From contig NZ_CP071870.1 of the NCBI RefSeq assembly GCF_017569205.1, forward strand, positions 1,364,001 to 1,428,000: a stretch of 64,000 nucleotides of DNA. Direction: 5' to 3'. The translations under genes were made by a program, and so were the position numbers. The notes below the pieces were generated by a model. The model had not been told where the DNA came from. It did no database searches and saw nothing but the letters and a program-made list of their open reading frames with translations. This document shows positions 1 through 8,205 of this stretch, piece after piece. Numbering within the stretch: position 1 is the stretch's first letter; each line of letters starts with the position of its first letter. The DNA comes from Propioniciclava sp. MC1595. GTDB taxonomy: Bacteria; Actinomycetota; Actinomycetes; Propionibacteriales; Propionibacteriaceae.

Positions 1-309
1 CGCCTCGTCGACCCGGAACTCGGCGAGGTCGAAGTGCATGACCTCGACCAGACGCCCGTCGTGGTGCAGGCGGTCCTCGACGCCCCACGTGTCGTCGTGG
101 GTGACGGTGCCGCCGTCGGCGAACGGGGCCAGGACGCCCGCGCGCACGCCCTCGGGGGCGGGGGGGCCGCTGCGCAGCGCATACAGATCGGTGTCGGACG
201 CCGCGTCGGCGACCCCCGTGGCGCGGGAGCCGCCCAGCAGCACGGCGCGGACGCCGGGGATCCGGAGCAGGGCGTGCGCGATCTGGTCGTCGGTGCTCGG
301 GGCGGGCAT
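1..309 (-). CDS. Nucleotidyltransferase-like protein, 5' part only (runs off the window)
   Basis: Translating the minus strand from the ATG at 309 gives an open frame of 103 codons to the window edge. It begins MPAPSTDDQIAHALLRIPGV and then shows GGSRATG followed by SDTDLY. This Gly-Ser plus Asp-x-Asp arrangement is the active-site signature of the DNA polymerase beta-like (MNT) nucleotidyltransferase fold, so the protein probably transfers a nucleotide to a small molecule or protein, or is a stand-alone relative. The substrate cannot be read. A TAGGTT box ends 6 nt before the ATG, suggesting a leaderless mRNA. It is divergent from hemW. The fold call is fairly safe, the function is open. Confidence 0.7.
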   Translation of the reverse strand, partial: MPAPSTDDQIAHALLRIPGVRAVLLGGSRATGVADAASDTDLYALRSGPPAPEGVRAGVLAPFADGGTVTHDDTWGVEDRLHHDGRLVEVMHFDLAEFRVDEA

Positions 310-315
310 GCGCCC

Positions 316-321
316 AACCTA
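316..321 (-). promoter_or_regulatory. -10 box of the nucleotidyltransferase gene
   Basis: TAGGTT on the minus strand, 6 nt before the ATG at 309, which fits a transcript starting at the start codon. It lies back to back with the hemW -10 box at 339-344. Confidence 0.5.
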
Positions 322-338
322 ACGTGCCCCGGGTCGCC

Positions 339-344
339 TACAGT
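339..344 (+). promoter_or_regulatory. -10 box of hemW
   Basis: TACAGT is followed by 6 nt and then GTG at 351. This spacing places transcription start at the GTG and argues against the in-frame GTG at 324, which lies upstream of the box. Confidence 0.5.
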
Positions 345-350
345 GCGTGC

Positions 351-1565
351 GTGACTCCTTCCGCGCTGCCCGACGGCGAGCCGGCCCCCGACGACGGGGC
401 CCTGCCGGCGTCCGCACTCGCCGAGGTCGGGGCGCGCGGGCTGTCGGCGTACGTGCACGTGCCGTTCTGCGCCACGCGCTGCGGCTACTGTGACTTCAAC
501 ACCTACACCGCGGCCGAGCTGGGGTCGGCGCCCGGGGCGTCCCGGGAGGCCTACCTCGAATCGGTGGCCCGTGAGGTCGCCCTGGCCCGGGGCGTACTGG
601 GCGACCCGCCCCCGTTCGCCACCGTCTTCTTCGGCGGCGGCACCCCGACGCTGCTCGACCCGGCCGAGCAGGGCGGGATCCTGGCCCGGCTCCGCGACGA
701 GTTCGGCCTCGCCCCCGACGCCGAGGTGACGACCGAGGCCAACCCCGACTCGGTGACCCCCGCCTCCCTCGAACGGCTGGTCGAGGCCGGGTTCACGCGC
801 ATCTCGTTCGGCATGCAGTCCTCGGCGCCGCACGTGCTGCGGATGCTGGAGCGCACCCACACCCCCGGCCGCGCGCTGGAGGCCGTGCGCTGGGCCCGCG
901 AGGCGGGCTTCTCCTCGGCCAGCCTCGACCTCATCTACGGCACCCCGACCGAGACGCTCGACGACTGGCGAGCCACCGTCGAGGACGCCCTGACCGCCGA
1001 GCCCGACCACCTCAGCGCCTACTCGCTCATCGTCGAGGACGGCACCCGCTTCGCCGCACGCGTCCGCCGCGGCGAGGTGCCCCTGCCCGACGAGGACGAC
1101 CTCGCCGACAAGTACGAGGTGGCCGACACCCTGCTCCGGCAGGCGGGGCTGGAGTGGTACGAGGTCTCGAACTGGGCGCGCCCCGGCCACGCCTGCCGCC
1201 ACAACCTCGCCTACTGGCGCGGCGACGACTGGTGGGGCTTCGGCCCCGGCGCGCACAGCCACGTGGGCGGCGTCCGGTTCTGGAACGTCAAGCACCCGCG
1301 CACCTACGCCGGACGCCTCGCCGACGGGTTCTCGCCGGCCGCGGGTCGCGAGCGCCTCACCGCCGAGGACCGGCGGATCGAGCGCATCCTGCTGGAACTG
1401 CGCCTGCGCGAGGGCCTGCCCCGGGCCGTGCTCACGGACGCCGAGGCGGCCCGGGTGCCCGACCTCGCCTCCCGCGGGTGGCTGCACGTGTGGGACGACC
1501 GGGTCGCCGTCACCGACGACGGCCGCCTCCTCGCCGACGCCGCGGTGCGGGAACTCCTCGGCTGA
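351..1565 (+). CDS. hemW: HemW-type radical SAM protein (heme chaperone-like)
   Basis: A 404-residue radical SAM enzyme of the HemW family (formerly confused with coproporphyrinogen dehydrogenase HemN). The Cys triad that binds the 4Fe-4S cluster is at residues 40, 44 and 47 (VPFCATRCGYCDF), followed by the GGGTPT SAM-binding motif and the conserved Q-S-S region (GMQSSAPHVL). HemW proteins bind heme and are thought to deliver it to respiratory enzymes. The C-terminal half has the usual HemW extension (YWRGDDWWGFGPGAHSH). In actinobacteria hemW commonly sits just upstream of hrcA, as here. The GTG at 351 is chosen because a -10 box lies directly before it. Confidence 0.9.
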   Translation: MTPSALPDGEPAPDDGALPASALAEVGARGLSAYVHVPFCATRCGYCDFNTYTAAELGSAPGASREAYLESVAREVALARGVLGDPPPFATVFFGGGTPTLLDPAEQGGILARLRDEFGLAPDAEVTTEANPDSVTPASLERLVEAGFTRISFGMQSSAPHVLRMLERTHTPGRALEAVRWAREAGFSSASLDLIYGTPTETLDDWRATVEDALTAEPDHLSAYSLIVEDGTRFAARVRRGEVPLPDEDDLADKYEVADTLLRQAGLEWYEVSNWARPGHACRHNLAYWRGDDWWGFGPGAHSHVGGVRFWNVKHPRTYAGRLADGFSPAAGRERLTAEDRRIERILLELRLREGLPRAVLTDAEAARVPDLASRGWLHVWDDRVAVTDDGRLLADAAVRELLG

Positions 1566-1577
1566 GCGCGCCCGACG

Positions 1578-1583
1578 TAGGGT
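1578..1583 (+). promoter_or_regulatory. -10 box of the DUF3097 gene
   Basis: TAGGGT, 7 nt before GTG at 1591, implying a leaderless transcript and disfavouring the overlapping in-frame GTG at 1582. Confidence 0.45.
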
Positions 1584-1590
1584 GTCGGGC

Positions 1591-2454
1591 GTGAACCGCT
1601 ACTCCTCCGACGTCCTGGCCAAGGGCTGGCAGCAGGCCAACCGGCCCACGGCCACCAAGACCCCCGTCGAGCGCGACATGGTGCTCGAGGAGCCCACCTC
1701 GGGCTTCGTCGGCGCCGTCGTCGGCTGGGAGAACGGCGTCGTCATCCTCGAGGACCGCAAGGGCAAGCGGCGCAGCTTCCCGTTCGGCCCCAACTTCTGG
1801 CTCGACGGCAAGCCGGTCGACCTGACCGCCCCGGCCCGTCCGGCGCCCACCGCCCGCGACCGGGCCCAGCAGTACAACCGCACGCACACGGCGTCCGGCT
1901 CGCGGGTCGGGCCCGCCGAGAAGGCCAAGGTCGCGCTGCCCAGCCGGATCTACGTCGAGGGACGCCACGACGCCGAACTCGTCGAGAAGGTCTGGGGCGC
2001 CGACCTGCGCCACGTCGGCGTCGTCGTGGAGTACCTCGGCGGCATCGACGACCTGCCCGCGATCGTCGCCGACTTCGCGCCCGGCCGTGGACGCCGGCTC
2101 GGCGTGCTCGTCGACCACCTCGTGCCCGGCAGCAAGGAGTCGCGCATCGTCGCGCAGGTCACCGGCGAGCACGTCTTCGTGACCGGCCACGAGTACATCG
2201 ACATCTGGGCCGCGGTGAAGCCCGCCCGCGTCGGGCTGACCGCGTGGCCGGACATCCCGCGCGGCACCGACTGGAAGAAGGGCACGCTGGCCGCCCTCGG
2301 CTGGCCGCACACCGACCAGGCCGACGTCGCCTCCGGCTGGAAGCGGATCCTCGGCAGCGTCACCGGCTGGAAGGACCTCGACCCGCGCCTGCTCACCGAG
2401 GTCGAGAAGCTGATCGACTTCGTCACCGAGGACCACCTCGACCGGGAGTCCTGA
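1591..2454 (+). CDS. DUF3097 family protein
   Basis: A 287-residue protein matching the actinobacterial DUF3097 family, recognised from the N-terminal NRYSSDVLAKGW block and the central YVEGRHDAELVEKVWG segment. The latter resembles a TOPRIM-type beta-strand with a conserved Glu, followed by LGVLVDHLVPGSKE and GHEYIDIW. No biochemical role is established for the family that I know of; a nuclease- or primase-like metal-binding core is an inference from the TOPRIM resemblance. The next gene overlaps its stop (TGATG), so the two are probably co-transcribed. No signal peptide or membrane segment is visible. Confidence 0.8.
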   Translation: MNRYSSDVLAKGWQQANRPTATKTPVERDMVLEEPTSGFVGAVVGWENGVVILEDRKGKRRSFPFGPNFWLDGKPVDLTAPARPAPTARDRAQQYNRTHTASGSRVGPAEKAKVALPSRIYVEGRHDAELVEKVWGADLRHVGVVVEYLGGIDDLPAIVADFAPGRGRRLGVLVDHLVPGSKESRIVAQVTGEHVFVTGHEYIDIWAAVKPARVGLTAWPDIPRGTDWKKGTLAALGWPHTDQADVASGWKRILGSVTGWKDLDPRLLTEVEKLIDFVTEDHLDRES

Positions 2455-3215
2455 TGCGCACCGACGAGGTCGCCGACCTCATCCGGGACGTCTGCGAGCG
2501 GGTGATCCTGCCGCGATTCCGGGCGCTGGCGAGCCACGAGGTGATCCAGAAGCGCCCCGGCGACGTCGTCACCGTCGCCGACCGCGAGGCGGAGGCGGAG
2601 CTCACCGCCGCCTTCGGCCGGGCCACCCCGGGCGCGTTGGTGGTGGGGGAGGAGGCCTCCTTCGCCGACCCGACCGCCCTGCGCGCGCTGCCCGACGCCG
2701 AGCACGCCTGGGTCGTCGACCCGGTCGACGGCACCCGCAACTTCGCCGCGGGCACCCACGACTTCGGCGTCATGGTCGCCGAGGTCCGGCGCGGGGAGGC
2801 CACCCGCGGCTGGATCTGGCAGCCGCTCCACGACGCCCTCTACCTCGTCGAGCGCGGCGCCGGCGTCACCTGCAACGGGACGCCGCTGGCCCGGCTCGAC
2901 CCGGGGCCCGGCCCGTGGGAGGTCGCCGTGTGGCCGCGCCTGCGGCCCACCCGGGCGCCCGGCCTGCGGCTGCGCCCGACGCGCGGCTCGTGCGCGATCG
3001 ACTACCCGGCGCTCGCGCGCGGGGAGCTGCACGGGCTGGCGTACCGCTCGATCCACCCCTGGGACCACCTCGCGGGCACGCTCATGGTGACCGAGCTGGG
3101 CGGGGCGGCGTGCGTCGACGGGCGCGCCTACGCGCCCGGGGTCACCGGGAGGATGCTGACGGTCGGGGCCTCGCCCGAGGTCGTGGAGCTGGCGTCGCGC
3201 CGGCTCGCCCCCTGA
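2454..3215 (+). CDS. Inositol monophosphatase family phosphatase
   Basis: A 253-residue Mg-dependent phosphatase of the IMPase/HisN/CysQ superfamily. The metal-binding signatures are GEEASF near residue 65, DPVDGTRNF near residue 90 and a C-terminal HPWDHLAG near residue 203. The family hydrolyses phosphomonoesters such as inositol phosphate, histidinol phosphate or PAP; the sequence alone does not choose among them. The ATG overlaps the DUF3097 stop codon by one base, indicating translational coupling. It converges with the MBL-fold gene with only a 9-nt gap and no obvious terminator. Confidence 0.85.
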   Translation: MRTDEVADLIRDVCERVILPRFRALASHEVIQKRPGDVVTVADREAEAELTAAFGRATPGALVVGEEASFADPTALRALPDAEHAWVVDPVDGTRNFAAGTHDFGVMVAEVRRGEATRGWIWQPLHDALYLVERGAGVTCNGTPLARLDPGPGPWEVAVWPRLRPTRAPGLRLRPTRGSCAIDYPALARGELHGLAYRSIHPWDHLAGTLMVTELGGAACVDGRAYAPGVTGRMLTVGASPEVVELASRRLAP

Positions 3216-3224
3216 GGGGCCCGC

Positions 3225-4037
3225 TCAGCGGTTGATCAGCGGCAGCGTCGGGCGCTGGCGTGGCCGCCCGGCCTCGCGCATGCGGGTGATCGCCTGCGCG
3301 ACGAACTGCTCGGCCGGCTCCTGCGGCCACGGCCAGTCGGGAGCCCACGCGCCGGCCGCACCCCTGCCCGCGTGGTACAGCGCCTGCGCGCGCTCGTGCA
3401 GCCACTGCATCTCGCCCCGCTGCGTGCCGGCGCCGTCCATGTTCAGCGCCGGCCCGTGCCCGGGGATGATCACGCAGTCGCGGGGCAGCATGCCGGCCAC
3501 CCAGTCCAGGGAGGCGCCCCACTCGCCGGGCCACGAGTCGGTGCCGGCGGACGGCTCGGCGGAGGTCTCGAGCAGGTCGCCGAGGAAGGCCACCTTGCGC
3601 CCGGGCACCACGGCGACCACGTCGTGGTCGGTGTGACCGCGGCCGAAGTGGGCCAGCTCGACGTGGCAGTCGCCCAGGTTGACCGCGGACGCCATCGCGA
3701 ACGTCTGCGACGGCGCTGGGGTGCCCTCCGCGCAGGCGCGGGCCAGGTGCTCGTGGCCGAGGGTGACCAGGTCCCCGAACGCGGCGAGGCCGCCGACGTG
3801 GTCATAGTGGGCGTGCGTGACGACGACGTGGGTCAGGGGGACGCCCCCGGCCACGCCCCCGGCCACGGCTTCGGCCGCGGCCCGGATGGCGCGGCCCTGC
3901 TCGGGGGAGCTGCCGGTGTCGACGAGGAGGGCCCCGGTCGACCCCACGACGAGGCCGACGTTCACCCCCTCGGGCTCGGCCACCGCGACGTGCACGCGGT
4001 CGCCGACCGGTTCGAACTCACTCAGGCTGAACTCCAC
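3225..4037 (-). CDS. Metallo-beta-lactamase-fold hydrolase
   Basis: A 270-residue MBL-fold enzyme. The metal-binding signature THAHYDHVGG is near residue 74, a further conserved His is in GRGHTDHD, the Asp ligand is in FLGDLLE and the last His is in IPGHGP. These are all the ligands of a dinuclear zinc site. The substrate is unknown; MBL proteins of this size include hydroxyacylglutathione hydrolase-like and quinone- or lactone-degrading enzymes. The GTG start is chosen because TAGGTT lies 6 nt upstream on the minus strand. It overlaps the 3' end of the upstream DUF6191 gene by 20 nt. Confidence 0.85.
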   Translation of the reverse strand: MEFSLSEFEPVGDRVHVAVAEPEGVNVGLVVGSTGALLVDTGSSPEQGRAIRAAAEAVAGGVAGGVPLTHVVVTHAHYDHVGGLAAFGDLVTLGHEHLARACAEGTPAPSQTFAMASAVNLGDCHVELAHFGRGHTDHDVVAVVPGRKVAFLGDLLETSAEPSAGTDSWPGEWGASLDWVAGMLPRDCVIIPGHGPALNMDGAGTQRGEMQWLHERAQALYHAGRGAAGAWAPDWPWPQEPAEQFVAQAITRMREAGRPRQRPTLPLINR

Positions 4038-4212
4038 CGGGCCAACCTACCTCGCGGGGCGCGGGCAGCTCGATGGTGATCGAGCCCGAGTCGAGGTCGT
4101 CGGGCCGACGTCCGCGGCCACCCTTCTTCTGGTCCACGACGAGCACCTTCTCCAGCTCCTTCTGGTGGCGCATGTGTCGCATGCCCGGGTCGAAGATCTC
4201 GATGAAGGTCAT
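4018..4212 (-). CDS. Small DUF6191-like protein
   Basis: A 64-residue basic protein starting MTFIEIFDPGMRHMRHQKEL. The pattern (hydrophobic start, D/N-PG-x-RH, a charged middle with several Lys/Arg, then a D-S-G-S-I strand) matches the short actinobacterial DUF6191 family, whose function is not known. It is divergent from hrcA, its start lying about 40 nt from the CIRCE element, and overlaps the downstream MBL gene by 20 nt on the same strand. The assignment rests on motif memory, so moderate confidence. Confidence 0.6.
   Translation of the reverse strand: MTFIEIFDPGMRHMRHQKELEKVLVVDQKKGGRGRRPDDLDSGSITIELPAPREVGWPGGVQPE
4044..4049 (-). promoter_or_regulatory. -10 box of the MBL-fold gene
   Basis: TAGGTT on the minus strand, 6 nt before the GTG at 4037. 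It lies inside the DUF6191 coding sequence, so the hydrolase may have its own leaderless transcript besides read-through. Confidence 0.4.
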
Positions 4213-4252
4213 GGGCCATGGTGACACGCAACGCGATCGACGGGCAGCTAAG

Positions 4253-4279
4253 CTGGCACTCAGCCGTGGCGAGTGCCAG
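4253..4279 (+). promoter_or_regulatory. CIRCE element (HrcA operator)
   Basis: CTGGCACTC-N9-GAGTGCCAG is a perfect 9-9-9 inverted repeat of the CIRCE type (consensus TTAGCACTC-N9-GAGTGCTAA), 21 nt before the hrcA ATG. A -10-like TAAGCT at 4249-4254 runs into its left arm, so HrcA bound here would cover the transcription start. This indicates autoregulation of hrcA-dnaJ by heat shock. The outer bases differ from the consensus symmetrically on both arms. Confidence 0.9.
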
Positions 4280-4300
4280 TCGAGTAGAGGGGGTGACGGC

Positions 4301-5326
4301 ATGCTGGATGACCGCAAGCTCGCGATCCTGCGCGCGATCGTCACCGACTACGTCTCGAGCCAGGAACCCGTCGGCTCCCGTGCCCTGGTCGAGCGGCACA
4401 ACCTCAACGTGTCCCCGGCGACGGTCCGCAACGACATGGCGGCGCTGGAGGAGGAGGGCTACATCACGCAGCCCCACACCAGCGCGGGCCGCATCCCCAC
4501 CGACAAGGGCTATCGGCTGTTCGTCGACCGCCTGTCCACGGTCAAGCCGCTGACCTCGGCCGAGAAGCGCGCGATCACCCAGTTCATGGCCGGTGCCCTC
4601 GACGTCGACGACGTCGTGCGCCGCACGGTGGCCCTGCTGGCGCAGATCACCCGCCAGGTCGCGATCGTCCAGTACCCGGTGCTGTCGAGCATGGTCATCC
4701 GCCACGTCGAGGTGCTCCGCCTGGGCGCCGACCGCGGCCTGGTGATGTGCGTCAGCGCCACCGGTGCGGTCGAGCAGCGCCTCGTCGTGCTCCCGCCCGA
4801 GGGCGACCGGCACGACGACGACCTCGCGCTCGTCCGGGGCCGGCTCGCCGATCTGCTCGTCGGGGCCACGCCCCGCGAGGCCGTCGACCGGCTGGCCACG
4901 TTCACCGACCAGCTGCCGCCCGCGGCGTCCGGCCTCGCGGCCACGATCGTGGCCGCCCTGCTCGACATCGTGACCGACGACCCCGGCGCCCGCGTCGCCG
5001 TCGCCGGCGTGCCCAACCTGACCCGGTTCGGCGACCAGTTCGAGACCACCGTCAAGCCGGTGCTCGAGGCCCTGGAGGAGCAGGTCGTCCTGCTGCGCCT
5101 GCTGGGCGAGGCCACCTCGCCCACCGACGTGACCGTGCGGATCGGGCACGAGAACCCCTACGCGCCGCTGCAGGCCACCTCGGTCGTGGCGTCGGGCTAC
5201 GGCACCGACGAGCGCGCCTGGGCCACGCTGGGCATCGTGGGCCCCACCCGTATGGACTACCCTTCGGCCATCGCCTCCGTGCGCGCTGTCGCACGGTACG
5301 TTGGCCGGTTCCTCGCCGAAGCCTGA
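4301..5326 (+). CDS. hrcA: Heat-inducible transcription repressor HrcA
   Basis: A 341-residue HrcA. The N-terminal winged helix ([20 protein letters not shown], then [18 protein letters not shown] and [12 protein letters not shown]) is followed by the GAF-like dimerisation domain. HrcA represses chaperone genes by binding CIRCE and needs GroEL to fold in an active form. The ATG at 4301 follows the perfect CIRCE at 4253-4279. dnaJ and rsmE lie directly downstream, the normal actinobacterial hrcA operon. Length is typical. Confidence 0.96.
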   Translation: MLDDRKLAILRAIVTDYVSSQEPVGSRALVERHNLNVSPATVRNDMAALEEEGYITQPHTSAGRIPTDKGYRLFVDRLSTVKPLTSAEKRAITQFMAGALDVDDVVRRTVALLAQITRQVAIVQYPVLSSMVIRHVEVLRLGADRGLVMCVSATGAVEQRLVVLPPEGDRHDDDLALVRGRLADLLVGATPREAVDRLATFTDQLPPAASGLAATIVAALLDIVTDDPGARVAVAGVPNLTRFGDQFETTVKPVLEALEEQVVLLRLLGEATSPTDVTVRIGHENPYAPLQATSVVASGYGTDERAWATLGIVGPTRMDYPSAIASVRAVARYVGRFLAEA

Positions 5327-5345
5327 TCCCGCACACCAAAGGAAC

Positions 5346-6530
5346 ATGTTGAGCGACTACTACGAGGTCCTGGGCGTGCCCCGGGACGCGACTGCCGAGC
5401 AGGTCAAGAAGGCGTACCGCAAGCTCGCGATGAAGTACCACCCCGACGTGGCCGACGACCCCGCCTCGGCGGAGAAGTTCAAGGAGATCGGCGAGGCCTA
5501 CGCCGTGCTGTCCGACGACAAGAAGCGGCAGATGTACGACCTCGGCGGCGACCCGATGCGCGGCGGCGGTGGCTTCGGCCCCGGCGGTTTCGGCGGATTC
5601 GGCCCCGGCGGGGCGGCCGGCTTCGACGTCGGCGGACTCTTCGACGCCATGTTCGGCGCGCAGGGCTCGCGCGGTCCGCGCAGCCGGGTCCGCAAGGGGC
5701 AGGACGCCCTCGTGCGGCTCAACCTGACCCTGGCCGAGGCGGCGTTCGGGACGACCAAGCCGATCCGCGTCGACACCGCCGTCATCTGCCCCACCTGCAC
5801 GGGCAAGGGCGCGGCCGACGGCACCGAGCCGGTCACGTGCGGCACCTGCCACGGCGCCGGCGACGTGCAGACGGTGCAGCGCTCGTTCCTGGGCGACATC
5901 CGCACGGTCCAGCCGTGCCCGACCTGCCGCGGCTACGGCACGACGATCCCGCACCCCTGCGGCGAGTGCTCCGGCGAGGGCCGCGTGCGCTCCACGCGCA
6001 CGATCAACGTCAAGATCCCCGCGGGCGTGAGCACCGGCAACCGCGTGCACCTCGACAGCCAGGGCGAGGTCGGCCCCGGCGGCGGTCCGTCGGGCGACCT
6101 CTACGTCGAGCTGTCGGTCAGCAACCACGACGTGTTCAAGCGCGACGGCGACAACCTCGAGATGGTGGCGCGCCTGCCCATGACGGCGGCCGCCCTGGGC
6201 ACCGAGGTCTGGATCGACACGCTCGAGGCCGACGTCGAGGGCGCCGTCGAGGAGGAGTCCCGCGTGCGGCTGGAGGTCCCGGCCGGGACGCAGTCGGGCA
6301 CGCGCCTGGTCGTGACGGGTCGCGGCGTGCCGCGGCTGCGTGGCGCCGGACGCGGCGACCTCGGCGTTACGCTGTTGGTGCAGACACCGCAGTCGCTGGA
6401 CGAGACCCAACGCGACCTCCTGCGCAAGCTGGCCGAGGCGCGCGGCGAGACCCGTCCCGAGGCGACGGTGTCGCGCGGCGCCACGAACAAGGGCTTCTTC
6501 AGCCGCCTGAAGGACGCCTTCGCGGACTGA
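5346..6530 (+). CDS. dnaJ: Chaperone protein DnaJ
   Basis: A 394-residue type I DnaJ, the Hsp40 co-chaperone that stimulates DnaK ATPase. Visible are the J domain with HPD at residues 32-34, a Gly/Phe-rich linker ([15 protein letters not shown]), a zinc domain with four repeats ([32 protein letters not shown]) and the two C-terminal beta domains. The ATG at 5346 is preceded by AAAGGA; a TTG one codon later is possible. Its place after hrcA suggests it is the second, HrcA-controlled DnaJ rather than the copy next to dnaK-grpE. Confidence 0.96.
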   Translation: MLSDYYEVLGVPRDATAEQVKKAYRKLAMKYHPDVADDPASAEKFKEIGEAYAVLSDDKKRQMYDLGGDPMRGGGGFGPGGFGGFGPGGAAGFDVGGLFDAMFGAQGSRGPRSRVRKGQDALVRLNLTLAEAAFGTTKPIRVDTAVICPTCTGKGAADGTEPVTCGTCHGAGDVQTVQRSFLGDIRTVQPCPTCRGYGTTIPHPCGECSGEGRVRSTRTINVKIPAGVSTGNRVHLDSQGEVGPGGGPSGDLYVELSVSNHDVFKRDGDNLEMVARLPMTAAALGTEVWIDTLEADVEGAVEEESRVRLEVPAGTQSGTRLVVTGRGVPRLRGAGRGDLGVTLLVQTPQSLDETQRDLLRKLAEARGETRPEATVSRGATNKGFFSRLKDAFAD

Positions 6531-6573
6531 CGCCGAGCACGCACCACCGAGCACCCGAGCGAGCCGAGGAGAC

Positions 6574-7320
6574 ATGACCGAAGCCCTGTTCCTGGCCGAC
6601 CTGCACTCCCCGCAGGTGGGCGACACCGTGACCGTCGACGGCGACGAGGGACGCCACGCCGCCGCGGTGCGCCGCATCCGGGTGGGGGAGACGATCATGG
6701 TCGCCGACGGCGCCGGGACCGGCGTGCGCGGCGAGGTCACCGCGACCGACCGTGCCTCGGTGACGCTCGAGGTGGCGGAGGTGCTGACCAGCCCCGAGGC
6801 CCCCATCCGCTACCACGCCGTGCAGGCCCTGGCGAAGGGCGACCGGGCGGAGCTGGCCGTCGAGATGCTCACCGAGCTCGGCATCGACCGGATCATCCCG
6901 TGGCAGTCGAGCCGCTCGGTGGTGAAGTGGACCCACGACCGCGAGGAGCGTCAGCTGGGCCGCTGGCGGACGACCGCCCGCGAGGCCACCAAGCAGAGCC
7001 GCCGCCTGCGCGTGCCCATCATCACCTCCGCGATGAAGACGCGTGAGCTGGTCGAGCTGATCCCGACCATGGCGGTCACGTTCATCCTCCACGAGGGGGC
7101 CGAGCTGACGCTGCGGCACTTCGACCTGCCCGAGGAGGGCGACGTCCTGATCATCATCGGCCCCGAGGGCGGGCTGACCGACGAGGAGGTCGCGACCTTC
7201 GAGGCGGCCGGCGCCCAGCAGCTGCTGGTGAGCGACGGCGTCCTGCGCACCTCGACCGCCGGGACGGTGGCCCTGGCCCAGCTGCAGGCCTTCCAGAAGC
7301 GGGTCAGCCAGCCCAAGTGA
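6574..7320 (+). CDS. rsmE: 16S rRNA (uracil1498-N3)-methyltransferase RsmE
   Basis: A 248-residue SPOUT methyltransferase that methylates N3 of U1498 in 16S rRNA. It has the N-terminal PUA-like domain (GDEGRHAAAVRRIRVGE) and the C-terminal knot with the SAM-binding IIIGPEGGLTDEEV loop and LRTSTAGTVAL. It follows dnaJ by 43 nt and has GAGGAG before the ATG. Co-location with hrcA-dnaJ is widespread. Length is typical. Confidence 0.94.
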   Translation: MTEALFLADLHSPQVGDTVTVDGDEGRHAAAVRRIRVGETIMVADGAGTGVRGEVTATDRASVTLEVAEVLTSPEAPIRYHAVQALAKGDRAELAVEMLTELGIDRIIPWQSSRSVVKWTHDREERQLGRWRTTAREATKQSRRLRVPIITSAMKTRELVELIPTMAVTFILHEGAELTLRHFDLPEEGDVLIIIGPEGGLTDEEVATFEAAGAQQLLVSDGVLRTSTAGTVALAQLQAFQKRVSQPK

Positions 7321-7378
7321 GGCCGGGGAGCACTCCCCAGGTGCCGTCCGCGGGTCGAGGAGCGTCCCGCCCCACAGC

Positions 7379-7384
7379 TATGCT
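7379..7384 (+). promoter_or_regulatory. -10 box before the PP2C gene
   Basis: TATGCT, 47 nt upstream of the ATG at 7432. A 5' UTR with GGGAGG near the start codon would follow, so the first gene of the kinase locus has a leadered message, unlike many neighbours. Confidence 0.4.
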
Positions 7385-7431
7385 CGACCGAGCGCCGCAC
7401 CCCCGACAGGCGCGAGGGAGGACCTGGCCTG

Positions 7432-8205
7432 ATGCTGACCGTCACCAGCGGGCACCGCAGTGACGTGGGGCGCGTGCGCCACCACAACGAGGACAGCGTG
7501 CTGGTGGGGGAGCGTCTGTGGGCCGTCGCGGACGGGATGGGCGGGCACGCCGCGGGCGACACCGCCAGCGCCATGGTCATCGACGGGCTGCGCCCCCTCG
7601 ACGACCGGCCCGCCCTGCGCCCCGGCGACCTCGTCGCGGCCCTGCACGACGTCAACGAGCGCATCCTCGCCCACGGGCACGCCAACCCCGCCGTCCGGGG
7701 CCTGGGCAGCACGGTCACCGGGGTCGCCGTCGTCAGCGTGGGCGGGGCCGACCACTGGGCGGTGTTCAACGTCGGTGACAGCCGGGTCTACCGCTACGCC
7801 GACGGCACGCTGGCCCGCGCCACGGTCGACCACTCCGAGGCGGAGGAGCTCATCCTCGAGGGCGTGATCACGCCCGAGCAGGCGCGCACGCACCGCGCCC
7901 GCAACATCGTCACGCGCAGCCTCGGGCAGCCCGACGCGCCGCAGGTCGACCTGTGGCTGCTGCCCCAGACCCCCGGCGAGCGCTTCCTGGTCTGCTCCGA
8001 CGGCCTCAACGGCGAGCTGGACGACCCCGTGATCCACGACATCCTCGCCGCCTCGCCCGATCCCGGCCTGGCCGCCGAGGCCCTGGTCGAGGCCGCGATC
8101 CGCGGCGGCGGCCGCGACAACATCACCGCGATCGTGGTCAACGTCGAGGGCGACGACCCCGAACTCGGCACCACCAACCCCCGCCCCAAGGAGGTCCCCG
8201 CATGA
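7432..8205 (+). CDS. PP2C-family Ser/Thr protein phosphatase
   Basis: A 257-residue PPM/PP2C phosphatase. The metal-site motifs are all present: RHHNEDS, ADGMGGHAAGD, NVGDSR, SDGLNGEL and GGRDNITAIVV. It should remove phosphate from Ser/Thr residues and is the natural counterpart of the kinase encoded two genes later. No membrane segment is visible, so it is a soluble cytoplasmic enzyme, like the actinobacterial PstP catalytic domain without its membrane tail. Its stop overlaps the next start (ATGA at 8202), the first of several such overlaps in this locus. Confidence 0.93.
   Translation: MLTVTSGHRSDVGRVRHHNEDSVLVGERLWAVADGMGGHAAGDTASAMVIDGLRPLDDRPALRPGDLVAALHDVNERILAHGHANPAVRGLGSTVTGVAVVSVGGADHWAVFNVGDSRVYRYADGTLARATVDHSEAEELILEGVITPEQARTHRARNIVTRSLGQPDAPQVDLWLLPQTPGERFLVCSDGLNGELDDPVIHDILAASPDPGLAAEALVEAAIRGGGRDNITAIVVNVEGDDPELGTTNPRPKEVPA

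Noticed and set aside
324-350. hemW starting at GTG 324
   Set aside because: The start would lie upstream of the -10 box TACAGT at 339-344, and the extra residues PRVAYSAC are not HemW-like. GTG 351 fits the leaderless spacing.
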